From Clostridium sp. (GTDB taxonomy: Bacteria; Bacillota; Clostridia; Lachnospirales; Lachnospiraceae): a DNA stretch of 64,000 bases. Below the pieces are notes generated by a model, which worked only from the letters and a program-made list of their open reading frames with translations, was not told where the DNA came from and made no database searches. The stretch's first letter is position 1; each line of letters starts with the position of its first letter. The translations under genes and the position numbers were made by a program. Below, one piece after another: positions 38,383 to 47,068 of this stretch. Location of the stretch: contig JAMPFU010000005.1 of NCBI GenBank assembly GCA_023664385.1, forward strand, positions 1 through 64,000. The letters are read 5' to 3'.

Positions 38383-38781
38383 ATGAACATCGGTTTGATT
38401 GCGCATGATGCTAAAAAGAAGCTGATGCAGAATTTTTGCATTGCATACCAGAACATTATGTCACACCATAAACTCTATGCTACAGGAACGACAGGCAGAA
38501 TGATTGAGGAAGTGACAAATCTTAATGTGCACAAATTTCTTGCAGGACACACAGGCGGAGAGCAGCAGTTAGGCTCAATGATTGAAAGTAATGACCTTGA
38601 CATGATGATTTTTTTGCGTGACCCACAGACAAAGAAGTCACATGAGGTTGATATCAATAACATTTTTTCTCTTTGCGACACGCATAATATTCCACTGGCA
38701 ACAAATCTTGCCACTGCGGAGCTTATGGTTAAGGCGCTGGAAAGAGGAGATTTAGATTGGAGAGAGCTTTTTAAGCATTAA
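38383..38781 (+). CDS. mgsA: methylglyoxal synthase
   Basis: 132-aa enzyme turning dihydroxyacetone phosphate into methylglyoxal and phosphate. Active-site pieces visible: LIAHDAKK at the N-terminus, the phosphate-binding TGTTG, LAGHTGGEQQLG, and the Asp in IFLRDP. A complete, normal-length protein with the ribosome binding site AAAGGAG. Placement behind rodA is a familiar Firmicute arrangement. Confidence 0.95.
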   Translation: MNIGLIAHDAKKKLMQNFCIAYQNIMSHHKLYATGTTGRMIEEVTNLNVHKFLAGHTGGEQQLGSMIESNDLDMMIFLRDPQTKKSHEVDINNIFSLCDTHNIPLATNLATAELMVKALERGDLDWRELFKH

Positions 38782-38785
38782 ACAT

Positions 38786-39778
38786 ATGAAGGATTTACCT
38801 AAGCTTATTGCGGCAGTTTTTGTATTATCTGCTGCAATATTTATAATTGGAACCGTAAAAAACAATATCGATGATACATACACCACACCGCAGGAGATGA
38901 TTATTTACACGAATGAGGAGCTGCTTGCATCGTCCCAGTTTGTAGGGGGGGAAGCAATGACGGACGCCGTTGTTCCCGCAGATTATGAGCTAAATGCAGC
39001 AGGCTTTGACAATCTCTATTATGCCCTTGTAATCGACGAGACAAGCCATGAAGTCGTTGCTGCCAAAAATCCGCATAAAAGGATGTACCCTGCAAGTATG
39101 ACAAAGCTTATGACTGCCATAGTCGTATGTGATCAGCTTGAGGCAGGTATCATTTCCAAGGACGATGTTGTGACCCTTGATAAGAATTATTACATTTCAG
39201 TGCCCGGCGTCGGTACCTCGGAGCTTACATACGGCTGTTCCATTACGGTTGACAATCTCATGCATGGGCTTTTAATTGAATCGAACAATTACTATGCCCT
39301 GATTCTTGCGGATTATATTGCAGGGGATGTTGAAAGCTTTTGCAATATGATGAATGACAAGGCAAAGTCTCTTGGTGCCACAAATACACACTATATGAAC
39401 CCACACGGATTAGATGACCCGAACCATTATTCAACTGCGTATGATATTTACCTGATTATAAAGGAGGCAAAAAGCCATTCCTATATTACGGAAATTGCAC
39501 CCCTTTCCGAGTACTCCTACATATACCATGACAGCTATGGCGAGGTAGTTGAAAAAGAAATCAATGCCACAAACATGTTTGTAGGCGGCAAGGCAACCTT
39601 ACCGTCCGGCTATCACATAACTGCATGGAAGACGGGAACAACCACAGGAGCAGGCAACTGTCTTGCCCTGTATTTAGCAAACGGCAATCAGGAATACATT
39701 GTTGTTGCCTCCTCGAAGGAGGACAGAAAGGACTTGTATAATTCCATTGTGGAGCTTATATGCCTGATCGGACAATAA
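38786..39778 (+). CDS. D-alanyl-D-alanine carboxypeptidase (S11, DacA-like)
   Basis: 330-aa penicillin-binding carboxypeptidase. An N-terminal hydrophobic segment serves as signal or anchor. Catalytic motifs: Ser104-x-x-Lys107 in PASMTKLM, SNN in ESNNYYAL, and KTG in AWKTGTTTG. It trims peptidoglycan pentapeptides. No C-terminal amphipathic anchor or PBP5 C-terminal domain is seen, so the protein is shorter than classical DacA. Four bases separate it from mgsA. Confidence 0.88.
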   Translation: MKDLPKLIAAVFVLSAAIFIIGTVKNNIDDTYTTPQEMIIYTNEELLASSQFVGGEAMTDAVVPADYELNAAGFDNLYYALVIDETSHEVVAAKNPHKRMYPASMTKLMTAIVVCDQLEAGIISKDDVVTLDKNYYISVPGVGTSELTYGCSITVDNLMHGLLIESNNYYALILADYIAGDVESFCNMMNDKAKSLGATNTHYMNPHGLDDPNHYSTAYDIYLIIKEAKSHSYITEIAPLSEYSYIYHDSYGEVVEKEINATNMFVGGKATLPSGYHITAWKTGTTTGAGNCLALYLANGNQEYIVVASSKEDRKDLYNSIVELICLIGQ

Positions 39779-39852
39779 TAATTACATTGAGTTAGTCCAT
39801 TTGCCAAAAGCAAATTTGAAATGGGCTTACGTTCAAAAGGGAAGATACAGTT

Positions 39853-41235
39853 ATGAGTAATAAAAACCAAAAGGTCATTTCAATAAAAAAGGATATCAAG
39901 TTTAATGTTGCAACAGTTATGATTGCAGTAATCCTTGTTTATGTCATCATATGTATTTTTAGATCTGCAAATAAAAATCCCATAACAACCTATAGGGTAA
40001 ACAAAAGCAGCGTAAACAATAACATAACCCTTGAAGGACTTGCCATAAGGGACGAGCAGATTTTAAACGCCACAAAATCAGGCTACATATGCTACTATAT
40101 CAGAGACGGAGAAAAAATAAAAAATCAGTCTACCGTTTGTACAATTGATGAAACGGGGCAGGTATACAATACAATTGACGATACGGAAAACTATGAAGAC
40201 CTGCTTACCGCTGACGATTTGAATGACGTCCGCAGCCTGATATCCCTTTATAAGGTCGGCTATTCGGACGTAAGCTTTTACTCGGCTTACAATTTTGAAA
40301 CAAATGTAAATAACAGGGTTTTGGAGCTGTCAAATGAAATTTTAATGCAGCAGGTAAATCAGGGCGCAACCGGCGCCATGCTCACAGCAATTACGGCGCC
40401 TGAAAGCGGAATTGTAACCTATTATACTGACGGGTACGAGGACTTTAACATAGCCAATGTCACAATGGCTGATTTTGATAAATCAAAATACAGCAAGGAC
40501 ACCTTAAAGACAGGCGACATCATTTCAGAGGGAAGTCCAATCATAAAGATAATTCCAAACGAGGAATGGAATATTGTTGCACCAATATCGGCGGAACAGG
40601 TGGCACTTCTTTCGGAAAAAACAAAAATAAGATTTAAAATAAACAACTCAAGCTATGATGTCATTATGCCCTTTGAGATTCTGCATGGCTCTGACGGAAC
40701 CTACATAAACATTATGCTTGACAAATATATGTCAAATTTTATTTCTGAACGATACGTTGATGTAGAAATTCTTACGGACGAGGAGACAGGGCTTAAAATA
40801 CCGGTTTCTTCCATTGTTGAGAAGGACGTATATAAAATTCCCACCAAATATTTTACGGCAGGCGGAAACCAAAGTGCGTCAAACAGAATTAACCTCCAGT
40901 CAAAAAGCGGCGAGGGGGAGCTTACGATTACGCAGATTACCCCAACCATATACTATTCGGACGAGGAATATTGCCTTGTTGACACGATGCTATTTGACAA
41001 TGCAGACGTGATAATCAATATAAACAACAATGAGACACTGGCTGTTTCCATGCTGGAAATGGAAAAAATAAAGGGCGTGTACTCCGCAAACAGGGGAACT
41101 GCCGAATTTAAGGAAATTACAATCATTAAGACAATAGACGAATTTGTACTGATAGAAAGCAATGAAAAAATAAAGGTGTATGACAATATTATTTTAGATT
41201 CCTCACAGGTAAAGGAAAATCAGATTATATATTAG
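39853..41235 (+). CDS. HlyD-like membrane-fusion/adaptor protein
   Basis: 460-aa protein with one N-terminal transmembrane helix (about 19-37) and a large external part with lipoyl/barrel-sandwich-like segments (VNNNITLEGLAIRDEQ, TAPESGIVTYYTDGYED). This is the HlyD-family adaptor type that in Firmicutes often sits before yggS-sepF-divIVA; its partner transporter is not adjacent. A role in division or envelope export is inferred from position only. A 74-bp gap precedes it, with pairing arms AGTCCATTT/AAATGGGCT that may attenuate transcription. Confidence 0.72.
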   Translation: MSNKNQKVISIKKDIKFNVATVMIAVILVYVIICIFRSANKNPITTYRVNKSSVNNNITLEGLAIRDEQILNATKSGYICYYIRDGEKIKNQSTVCTIDETGQVYNTIDDTENYEDLLTADDLNDVRSLISLYKVGYSDVSFYSAYNFETNVNNRVLELSNEILMQQVNQGATGAMLTAITAPESGIVTYYTDGYEDFNIANVTMADFDKSKYSKDTLKTGDIISEGSPIIKIIPNEEWNIVAPISAEQVALLSEKTKIRFKINNSSYDVIMPFEILHGSDGTYINIMLDKYMSNFISERYVDVEILTDEETGLKIPVSSIVEKDVYKIPTKYFTAGGNQSASNRINLQSKSGEGELTITQITPTIYYSDEEYCLVDTMLFDNADVIININNNETLAVSMLEMEKIKGVYSANRGTAEFKEITIIKTIDEFVLIESNEKIKVYDNIILDSSQVKENQIIY

Positions 41236-41246
41236 GGGGTATCACG

Positions 41247-41939
41247 ATGCTGAAGGAAAACTTAGATACTGTAATGAAAAATATAAAGACTGCATGTGAA
41301 AAATCCGGACGAAGCTTAGATGAGGTTACATTGATTGCAGTCAGTAAAACGAAGCCACTGTCAGACATTGAGGAGCTTGTTACCTACGGTGTTAAGGAAT
41401 TCGGCGAAAACAAGGTGCAGGAGCTTACCGATAAATATGAGAATATTTCCACAAAGGTAAACTGGCACCTGATTGGACATCTTCAGACAAATAAGGTGAA
41501 ATATATTGTTGACAAGGCTTGCCTGATTCACTCCGTCGATTCCGTACATTTAGCTGAGGCAGTCAATAAGGAGGCTGCCAAAAAAGGCGTTGTATGCAGC
41601 ATTTTAATTCAGGTAAATATCGCAAGAGAAGACACAAAATTTGGAATTGACGCAGGGGAAATTTATGAGTTTATAGACAAAATAAAGGATTTTGAAAATA
41701 TAAAAGTCAAGGGGCTTATGACGATTGCTCCATTTGTTGAAAATGCCGAGGACAACCGTATACATTTTAGAAATTTGTACCAATTATTACTTGACATAAA
41801 ATCAAAAAACATTGATAATATTGATATGAATATTCTTTCGATGGGTATGACAAATGATTACATGATTGCAATAGAGGAGGGTGCCACTATGGTCCGCGTA
41901 GGAACCGGCATTTTTGGCGAGCGCAATTATAATATATAA
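41247..41939 (+). CDS. yggS: YggS-family pyridoxal phosphate homeostasis protein
   Basis: 230-aa single-domain alanine-racemase-like fold that binds PLP. The PLP Lys is in LIAVSKTKP (about 36); other family motifs are GENKVQEL, WHLIGHLQTNK and LSMGMTNDY. It buffers free PLP in the cytoplasm. Its position before sepF is conserved in Gram-positives. Confidence 0.93.
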   Translation: MLKENLDTVMKNIKTACEKSGRSLDEVTLIAVSKTKPLSDIEELVTYGVKEFGENKVQELTDKYENISTKVNWHLIGHLQTNKVKYIVDKACLIHSVDSVHLAEAVNKEAAKKGVVCSILIQVNIAREDTKFGIDAGEIYEFIDKIKDFENIKVKGLMTIAPFVENAEDNRIHFRNLYQLLLDIKSKNIDNIDMNILSMGMTNDYMIAIEEGATMVRVGTGIFGERNYNI

Positions 41940-41955
41940 TTAAGGAGATTTTATT

Positions 41956-42606
41956 ATGGCGAAAGAAGCAGGTAAGAAAAGCTTTCTTGATTTTTTTAAA
42001 ATGAAGGATTTAGACGACGATGAATTTGATGATGATTTGTTCGATGATGACGACGATGAAGATGATGAGGACGATTATGTACCTCCGAAGCCGTCAAGGA
42101 AGCCTCAGAACACAGGAAATCGGCGTACATCTGCTGAAAAGCCACAGCCAGTATCACGGCAAAGCAGTTATTCAGGCGTAAGTCAGAATCCCGCATACAA
42201 GGCTCAAACACAGACGGCAGCTTATAACAGTGCAAAAAATGCAAGACCAGCGGCAAGCAGCAGTAAGCTTGTTGATTTTAACAGCGGCAGACAACAGTCG
42301 GAAAGTTATAGAGGTAGAAGTGAAGTGTATGTAATTAAACCACAGGAAATTAATGAAGCACAGACGGTAACGGATTTCTTACGGAGAGGAAAGACAATCG
42401 TCATAAACATGGAGGGAGTTGAGCTTGCTCCTGCACAGAGAATCATTGATTTTATAGGCGGCGCCTGCTATGCATTGGAGGGTACATTACAGGCGATATC
42501 CGCCAATATTTTCATTGCTGCTCCAAACAATATTGAGGTTACAGGTGATTTGCGTGAGGAGATTTTAAACGAATCAACGGTTTCACCTGAGCTTGGAAGG
42601 TATTAA
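41956..42606 (+). CDS. sepF: cell division protein SepF
   Basis: 216-aa FtsZ-membrane tether. A short N-terminal amphipathic stretch (KSFLDFFKMK) and a very acidic linker (DDDEFDDDLFDDDDDEDDED) lead through a Ser/Gln-rich part to the conserved SepF core (about 125-205: VYVIKPQEINEAQTVTDFL, RIIDFIGGACYALEGTL). Ribosome binding site AAGGAG. Stands between yggS and divIVA as in other Firmicutes. Confidence 0.92.
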   Translation: MAKEAGKKSFLDFFKMKDLDDDEFDDDLFDDDDDEDDEDDYVPPKPSRKPQNTGNRRTSAEKPQPVSRQSSYSGVSQNPAYKAQTQTAAYNSAKNARPAASSSKLVDFNSGRQQSESYRGRSEVYVIKPQEINEAQTVTDFLRRGKTIVINMEGVELAPAQRIIDFIGGACYALEGTLQAISANIFIAAPNNIEVTGDLREEILNESTVSPELGRY

Positions 42607-42641
42607 TGCTAAGAAAATACGATACATAAGGGGGTTATGGA

Positions 42642-43814
42642 GTGCTTACACCAGTCGATATTCAAGAGAAAACATTTCATTCAGGGTTAGGCTATGATAA
42701 AAAGGATGTCAATACATTCTTTGAGGAGGTTGCAAAAAGCTATGCGGAGCTTTACCGTTCTAATGCGGAGCTTAAGGAGCAGGTAGCCACGCTTACTGAC
42801 GGGCTTCAAAATTACAAATCCAAGGAGGCGGCATTGGAAAAATCCCTTATGCTTGCTGAGAAGGATTCTGAAGATACAAAGGCAAAGGCATTAAAGGAAG
42901 CAAAAAATATTGAGCTTGATGCCAAAAATAAAGCAAAGGTAATTGTAGCCGATGCAGAAAAAAAGCTTAAGAAAATGACACAGGAAATGACAGTACTTGA
43001 AACACAGTACGCTGCATATAAGTCAAATTTCTGTTCCCTTATGAAGATGCAGTATGAATTTCTCAAAGAAAAGGATTTTGATTTAGGTTCTTATATAGAT
43101 GAAAAGGCACTGAGTCTTTTAGGCGGTGGAGGCGGCTCCTACAGGGCGCCGGCTTCCGGAGGCGATACATTTTCAGGTGACCCGCAGATGCGTGATGAAT
43201 CAACCCTTGGAGGTGCTGCTGGAGGCTCCGCATACAACGAATATGGCGAGGACACCCGGACAAGCACAAGTGCGGTTTACACGGCTGGCCTTGGCGCAAA
43301 TGAAAACTTTGTTGACCCATTTAATCCAAGCAAAGAGGAAAATGGAAGGTACAATCCTTATGACGGACGTACGGCAAAGAGCTCTACCGCAGGCAGCTCA
43401 TTTAAGGTAAGCTCAGGAAATAAGTCGGGACAGAAGCGTAATTCCTCAGGCAAGGCAAAGTCTACAGGCAGCTCATCAACACATAAATCAGCGAAGGCTG
43501 CTGAAGAAAGCAAGCCTGACCCTTCCAAGGACACACATAAGGCATCTGACACGACAGCTAGTGCAAAGCCTGCAAGCAGTGTGGTAAAAGAGGAAGCAGT
43601 GAAGACGGAAAAAGTAACGCCTGCTCCTGAGAAAAAGCCTGAAAAAGAAGTGGAAAAAGAAGCGAAAACGGTTCAGAAAGAAGACGATGGAATTCCTACC
43701 ATTCAGCCTGATGTTTCTGATATAGAGGTTACAACTGCAAACGAACAGGCATTGCTTCCGAATGGCGATACGCCTAGTGAGGAAGCTGACGATGACGGAT
43801 TTGAATTTGTGTAA
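42642..43814 (+). CDS. divIVA: DivIVA-family protein with long disordered tail
   Basis: 390-aa coiled-coil protein. The N-terminal DivIVA domain has VDIQEKTFHSGLGYDKKDVNTFF, which targets curved membranes, then a coiled coil to about residue 160. The remainder is low-complexity Gly/Ser/Lys/Glu-rich sequence, unusual in length relative to Bacillus DivIVA (about 160 aa) but common in Lachnospiraceae. GTG start preceded by AAGGGGG. A strong terminator follows at 43907. Confidence 0.9.
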   Translation: MLTPVDIQEKTFHSGLGYDKKDVNTFFEEVAKSYAELYRSNAELKEQVATLTDGLQNYKSKEAALEKSLMLAEKDSEDTKAKALKEAKNIELDAKNKAKVIVADAEKKLKKMTQEMTVLETQYAAYKSNFCSLMKMQYEFLKEKDFDLGSYIDEKALSLLGGGGGSYRAPASGGDTFSGDPQMRDESTLGGAAGGSAYNEYGEDTRTSTSAVYTAGLGANENFVDPFNPSKEENGRYNPYDGRTAKSSTAGSSFKVSSGNKSGQKRNSSGKAKSTGSSSTHKSAKAAEESKPDPSKDTHKASDTTASAKPASSVVKEEAVKTEKVTPAPEKKPEKEVEKEAKTVQKEDDGIPTIQPDVSDIEVTTANEQALLPNGDTPSEEADDDGFEFV

Positions 43815-43906
43815 GTTTAATTAATGCAGATATACAATATCAAAAATCCACTACATAGCCAAGCCTGATACGGTCCAGCATATAAATAGTTATGGCAGCT
43901 TACATA

Positions 43907-43946
43907 CAATATAGCATCTGTATAAAGGGATGCTATATTGTTTTTA
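43907..43946 (+). terminator. rho-independent terminator after divIVA
   Basis: Perfect 12-bp stem CAATATAGCATC/GATGCTATATTG with a 10-nt loop, followed by TTTTT. It ends the long division/shape gene train. Confidence 0.85.
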
Positions 43947-44000
43947 TATCATTATGTATGATGCTAAATTCAAGTTAAAATTTTGCGGGGAATAGATGTT

Positions 44001-44588
44001 ATGGCAAAAAAGAAAATACCCACAGTCGAAGAATTAAGAGCGTATATTGAGAAAGAGAAGGCATATCTTAAGGACTGTATTGAAAATAATAAAACATATG
44101 TGATAACTGGTCCTAAATTTCCGGGCGAATCAATCTGGAATGCTAAAAGCACGTTGCCGTTATTAGAGGCTGCTGAAACAGTAGGCACATCAAAAGAAGA
44201 AATATGGGAATTATGTAGTAAGATTGCAAGTGCAACCCATGCTCCTGTAACCAAAAAGGAATATGAAAGAATGATACCTTTTGCAGAAAAGTCGGACACA
44301 GTGAATGCGGTGCTTCAGTTTCTTGAAACCAATATTCCGTCCTATAATGATAAAAGTGGGAGCTTAGAGTTTGATATCACAGCATATTATTATTGTTGTG
44401 CATTGATTTCTCTGTCAGATTACAGACAAGGGGATTGCGAGAAGCAATTATGGAATATCGTCCGTTATTTTATTGAAAAGGACGAGGACAGGGGACGTAT
44501 TTTATTGCGCAATATGAAGGTGTTAGAGCATGCACGCCCTTTTTTAACACCGATGAAAGAAATGCTGGAGGAAGCGCAAAATATATAA
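44001..44588 (+). CDS. hypothetical protein
   Basis: 195-aa soluble, mainly helical protein with no signal peptide. It begins MAKKKIPTVEELRAYIEKEK and holds a central FAEKSDTVNAVLQFLE. I do not recognise a family. The ATG at 44001 is more likely than the ATG at 43983 because of a GCGGGGAA sequence upstream. It has its own transcription unit between a terminator and lspA. Confidence 0.6.
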   Translation: MAKKKIPTVEELRAYIEKEKAYLKDCIENNKTYVITGPKFPGESIWNAKSTLPLLEAAETVGTSKEEIWELCSKIASATHAPVTKKEYERMIPFAEKSDTVNAVLQFLETNIPSYNDKSGSLEFDITAYYYCCALISLSDYRQGDCEKQLWNIVRYFIEKDEDRGRILLRNMKVLEHARPFLTPMKEMLEEAQNI

Positions 44589-44649
44589 ATTTTGATGAGA
44601 TAAATTTCTCTATATAATCAATAAAATTTAAAATAAAAAAGGAAAATAA

Positions 44650-45225
44650 ATGAGACAGCACAGTACATTTAAAATAAAAATATTCATAGCACCAATCATT
44701 TTAATCGGGCTTTTCACAGCCCTCGACCAATTTACAAAATTCATCATTACAAGTAAATTCGCTCTTTATGATACAAAGCCTGTCATTGACGGTGTTTTTG
44801 CAATTACCTATGTACGAAATACAGGCGTGGCATGGGGCATGTTTAAGGGAAAACGCATCATATTTCTCATTTTAACAGGTATTGCCCTGCTTTTTGCATT
44901 CAGGATTTACTATAATGTCTATAATAAAAAGAAATATATCCCTATTAGAATTTGCCTGATTTTACTTATTTCAGGCGCACTTGGCAATATGCTTGACCGT
45001 ATCAGGCTTGGCTATGTCGTGGATTTTTTAAGCTTTGAGCTTATCGACTTCCCTGTATTTAATGTTGCCGACATGATGGTTGTGGTAAGCATTTTTCTGT
45101 TATTTTTTCTCCTTGTTTTCAAATATTCCAATGAAGAATTTGACGAGATAATGAAGCTTGGCATTTCATCAAGCGATGAAACAGATAGTCCTAATGATGG
45201 CAGTGAAGCAAAGGATGATGCGTAA
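44650..45225 (+). CDS. lspA: lipoprotein signal peptidase LspA
   Basis: 191-aa membrane aspartic protease with four transmembrane helices that removes signal peptides from prolipoproteins. Catalytic Asp residues are in GALGNMLDRIRLGYVVDF and FPVFNVADM. The NTGVAWGMF motif is conserved. A charged C-terminal tail (SSSDETDSPNDGSEAKDDA) extends beyond the family core. Ribosome binding site AAAAAAGGA. The pair lspA-rluD is widely conserved. Confidence 0.95.
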   Translation: MRQHSTFKIKIFIAPIILIGLFTALDQFTKFIITSKFALYDTKPVIDGVFAITYVRNTGVAWGMFKGKRIIFLILTGIALLFAFRIYYNVYNKKKYIPIRICLILLISGALGNMLDRIRLGYVVDFLSFELIDFPVFNVADMMVVVSIFLLFFLLVFKYSNEEFDEIMKLGISSSDETDSPNDGSEAKDDA

Positions 45226-45402
45226 AGCAGTTTAGCAGATTTCGTAAGAAGCAATTTGTCATTCGGTATAGTGTCATGGTTACATTATTTGTGCAACAGT
45301 TATGGAATAATAGAAATAATATGTGAAATGGATGGATTGAAAAGTATAAAACAGATACAAAAAATATCCTGAAATCATATGGATAAGACGAGGCAGAGTA
45401 AT

Positions 45403-46335
45403 ATGGAAGAATATCAGATAGATATAGATACTGAAAATGAGAATATAGGAGCGAGAATTGACAAATATCTGTCTGACGCATTAAATCACTGCTCAAGGTC
45501 GTATATTCAGAAGCTGTTGGAGGCAGACAACATCAAGGTAAATGATAAGACCGTAAAGGCAAATTATAAGCTTCGGGCAGGGGATGACATATATATCTGC
45601 ATACCTGAGCCTGAGGCGCTTGAAATAAAGGCAGAAAATATACCCCTCGATATTGTTTATGAGGACGATGACATCATTGTAGTAAACAAACCGAAGGGAA
45701 TGGTTGTTCATCCTGCACCGGGACATTTTGAGGGAACGCTTGTAAATGCCCTTCTGTATCATTGTAAGGACTCTCTTTCTTCCATAAACGGCATAATGCG
45801 TCCGGGGATTGTCCACAGAATTGATATGGACACCACAGGTCTGCTTCTTGTATGCAAAAATGACGCAGCACACAAAATTATGTCGGAAAAATTTAAAATC
45901 CATGATATTACACGCATTTACACAGCAATTGTTTATAACCATATCAATGAGCCGGAAGGAACAATTGACAAGCCCCTTGCCAGACATAAAACAGACCGAA
46001 AGAGGATGGCAATAGATACGAAAAATGGAAGAAGTGCAATTACCCATTACAAGGTTCTTGAAAACCTGAAAAAAAATTTTTCGCTGATTGAGTGCAGGCT
46101 TGAAACAGGGCGCACACATCAAATCAGAGTTCACATGGCAAGCATCAATCACCCGCTTTTAGGCGATGAGCTATATGGTCCAAAGGAGAAGCCCTTTAAA
46201 ACAAACGGTCAGGTGCTGCATGCAGGTACCCTTGGATTTGCGCATCCGATTACAGGGAAGTATATGGAATTTCATGTAGGACTGCCTGAGGAATTTGAGC
46301 GTATTTTAAGGCTGCTTGGAACGGTGCAGGCGTAA
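45403..46335 (+). CDS. rluD: RluD-type 23S rRNA pseudouridine synthase
   Basis: 310-aa RluA-family synthase. An S4 domain (about 15-75, IDKYLSDALNHCSRSYIQKLLE) precedes the catalytic domain with the Asp in HRIDMDTTGLLLV and the conserved RTHQIRVHMASINHPLLGDELYG. It follows lspA, the usual RluD neighbour. I prefer the ATG at 45403, with GAGG 9 nt upstream; ATG at 45379 is in frame. Confidence 0.9.
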   Translation: MEEYQIDIDTENENIGARIDKYLSDALNHCSRSYIQKLLEADNIKVNDKTVKANYKLRAGDDIYICIPEPEALEIKAENIPLDIVYEDDDIIVVNKPKGMVVHPAPGHFEGTLVNALLYHCKDSLSSINGIMRPGIVHRIDMDTTGLLLVCKNDAAHKIMSEKFKIHDITRIYTAIVYNHINEPEGTIDKPLARHKTDRKRMAIDTKNGRSAITHYKVLENLKKNFSLIECRLETGRTHQIRVHMASINHPLLGDELYGPKEKPFKTNGQVLHAGTLGFAHPITGKYMEFHVGLPEEFERILRLLGTVQA

Positions 46336-46712
46336 TTGGGAATTTATGTAATTAAATAGTATGCTTTTTTGGGGTTACGTTTTATTTCGTGACTTTGCAT
46401 GATTTTTTTAATAGTTTTTCAGTATAAGAAGGGTATCTGAATTTTCTATACGACAGGACTTTTAATCCTGCTGGGCTTCGCCCAAAGTGGCATTAGCTTT
46501 GTAGCTTTGTAGCTTTGTAGGAATTTTTATATTTAATATTATTGGAAGATATGATAGAATGTACATAAAAGCAAGGAGCGGTGTCAGTCTAAAGAATGTC
46601 CGTGAGCGAGACGAAGCACAGCGAAACCGAATATGGAAACAAATGATAAATAACCGCCAATCATTTAGGCAGAATTTGGCGGGAACATGAAGAAAAATAG
46701 GAGGATGTAATT
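46336..46712 (+). promoter_or_regulatory. long structured leader before surface-protein gene
   Basis: 377 bp without a gene. It holds a small hairpin TGGGC-TTC-GCCCA near 46474, a short tandem repeat (46494-46520), a likely -10 box TATGATAGAAT near 46551, and a 7-bp inverted repeat CCGCCAA/TTGGCGG (about 46652-46682) just before the AGGAGG ribosome binding site. It could be a regulated 5' untranslated region; I could not match it to a known riboswitch. Confidence 0.45.
46494..46520. repeat. 8-bp tandem repeat, 3.4 copies
   Basis: TAGCTTTG repeated three times plus TAG. It lies about 30 bp upstream of the putative -10 box of the surface-protein gene. Copy-number change there could alter promoter spacing or protein binding. 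Confidence 0.7.
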
Positions 46713-47033
46713 ATGAGGAGAAACCTGAAAAAGCTTGGGTGTGCAATACTATGTGTATGTCTGCTGTTGATAAATACACCAACTATGTCTTATGCTGAAA
46801 GTGTAGAGCAGGCTGCCACAAAGACAGATGCGGTAGAGACAGATAACGCAGAAACAGATACGGAAAAGACAGAGGTAACAGATACCACAGAGGCAGATAC
46901 GGCAAAGACGGAGATAGCAGATGCCCTTCCTGCGGCAACTGGTACAGATGTGGAGTCTGCTTCGGAATTTACAAAGGAAATAGAGCTTTTTTCAGCCATG
47001 GTAGAGAAGACATTATACGCATCGGGGGGGTAA
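46713..47033 (+). CDS. surface protein, N-terminal part (signal peptide), truncated at poly-G
   Basis: 106 aa as read: a clear Sec signal peptide (basic start, hydrophobic core CAILCVCLLLINTPTMSYA, likely cut after AYA/A-E) and a Thr/Glu/Asp-rich segment of repeated ETD/TEA elements. The frame stops at TAA just after seven Gs (47024-47030). Adding one G, or removing two, joins it to the 3.3-kb frame starting in VTCEINSQADWDALF and gives one 1235-aa protein. AGGAGG ribosome binding site upstream. So this is the first exon-like piece of a switchable gene rather than a separate gene. Confidence 0.8.
   Translation: MRRNLKKLGCAILCVCLLLINTPTMSYAESVEQAATKTDAVETDNAETDTEKTEVTDTTEADTAKTEIADALPAATGTDVESASEFTKEIELFSAMVEKTLYASGG
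47024..47030 (+). repeat. G7 homopolymer at frame junction
   Basis: Seven consecutive Gs in coding sequence followed by TAAC. In the current length the upstream frame ends at once. A change of one base switches the frame into the long downstream ORF. Poly-G runs like this are typical sites of slipped-strand mispairing. Confidence 0.8.
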
Positions 47034-47068
47034 CTTGTGAGATTAATTCCCAGGCTGATTGGGATGCT

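Noticed and set aside
46652..46690. c-di-GMP or other known riboswitch before the surface-protein gene
   Set aside because: A stem is present, but I could not match the conserved core of any riboswitch class.
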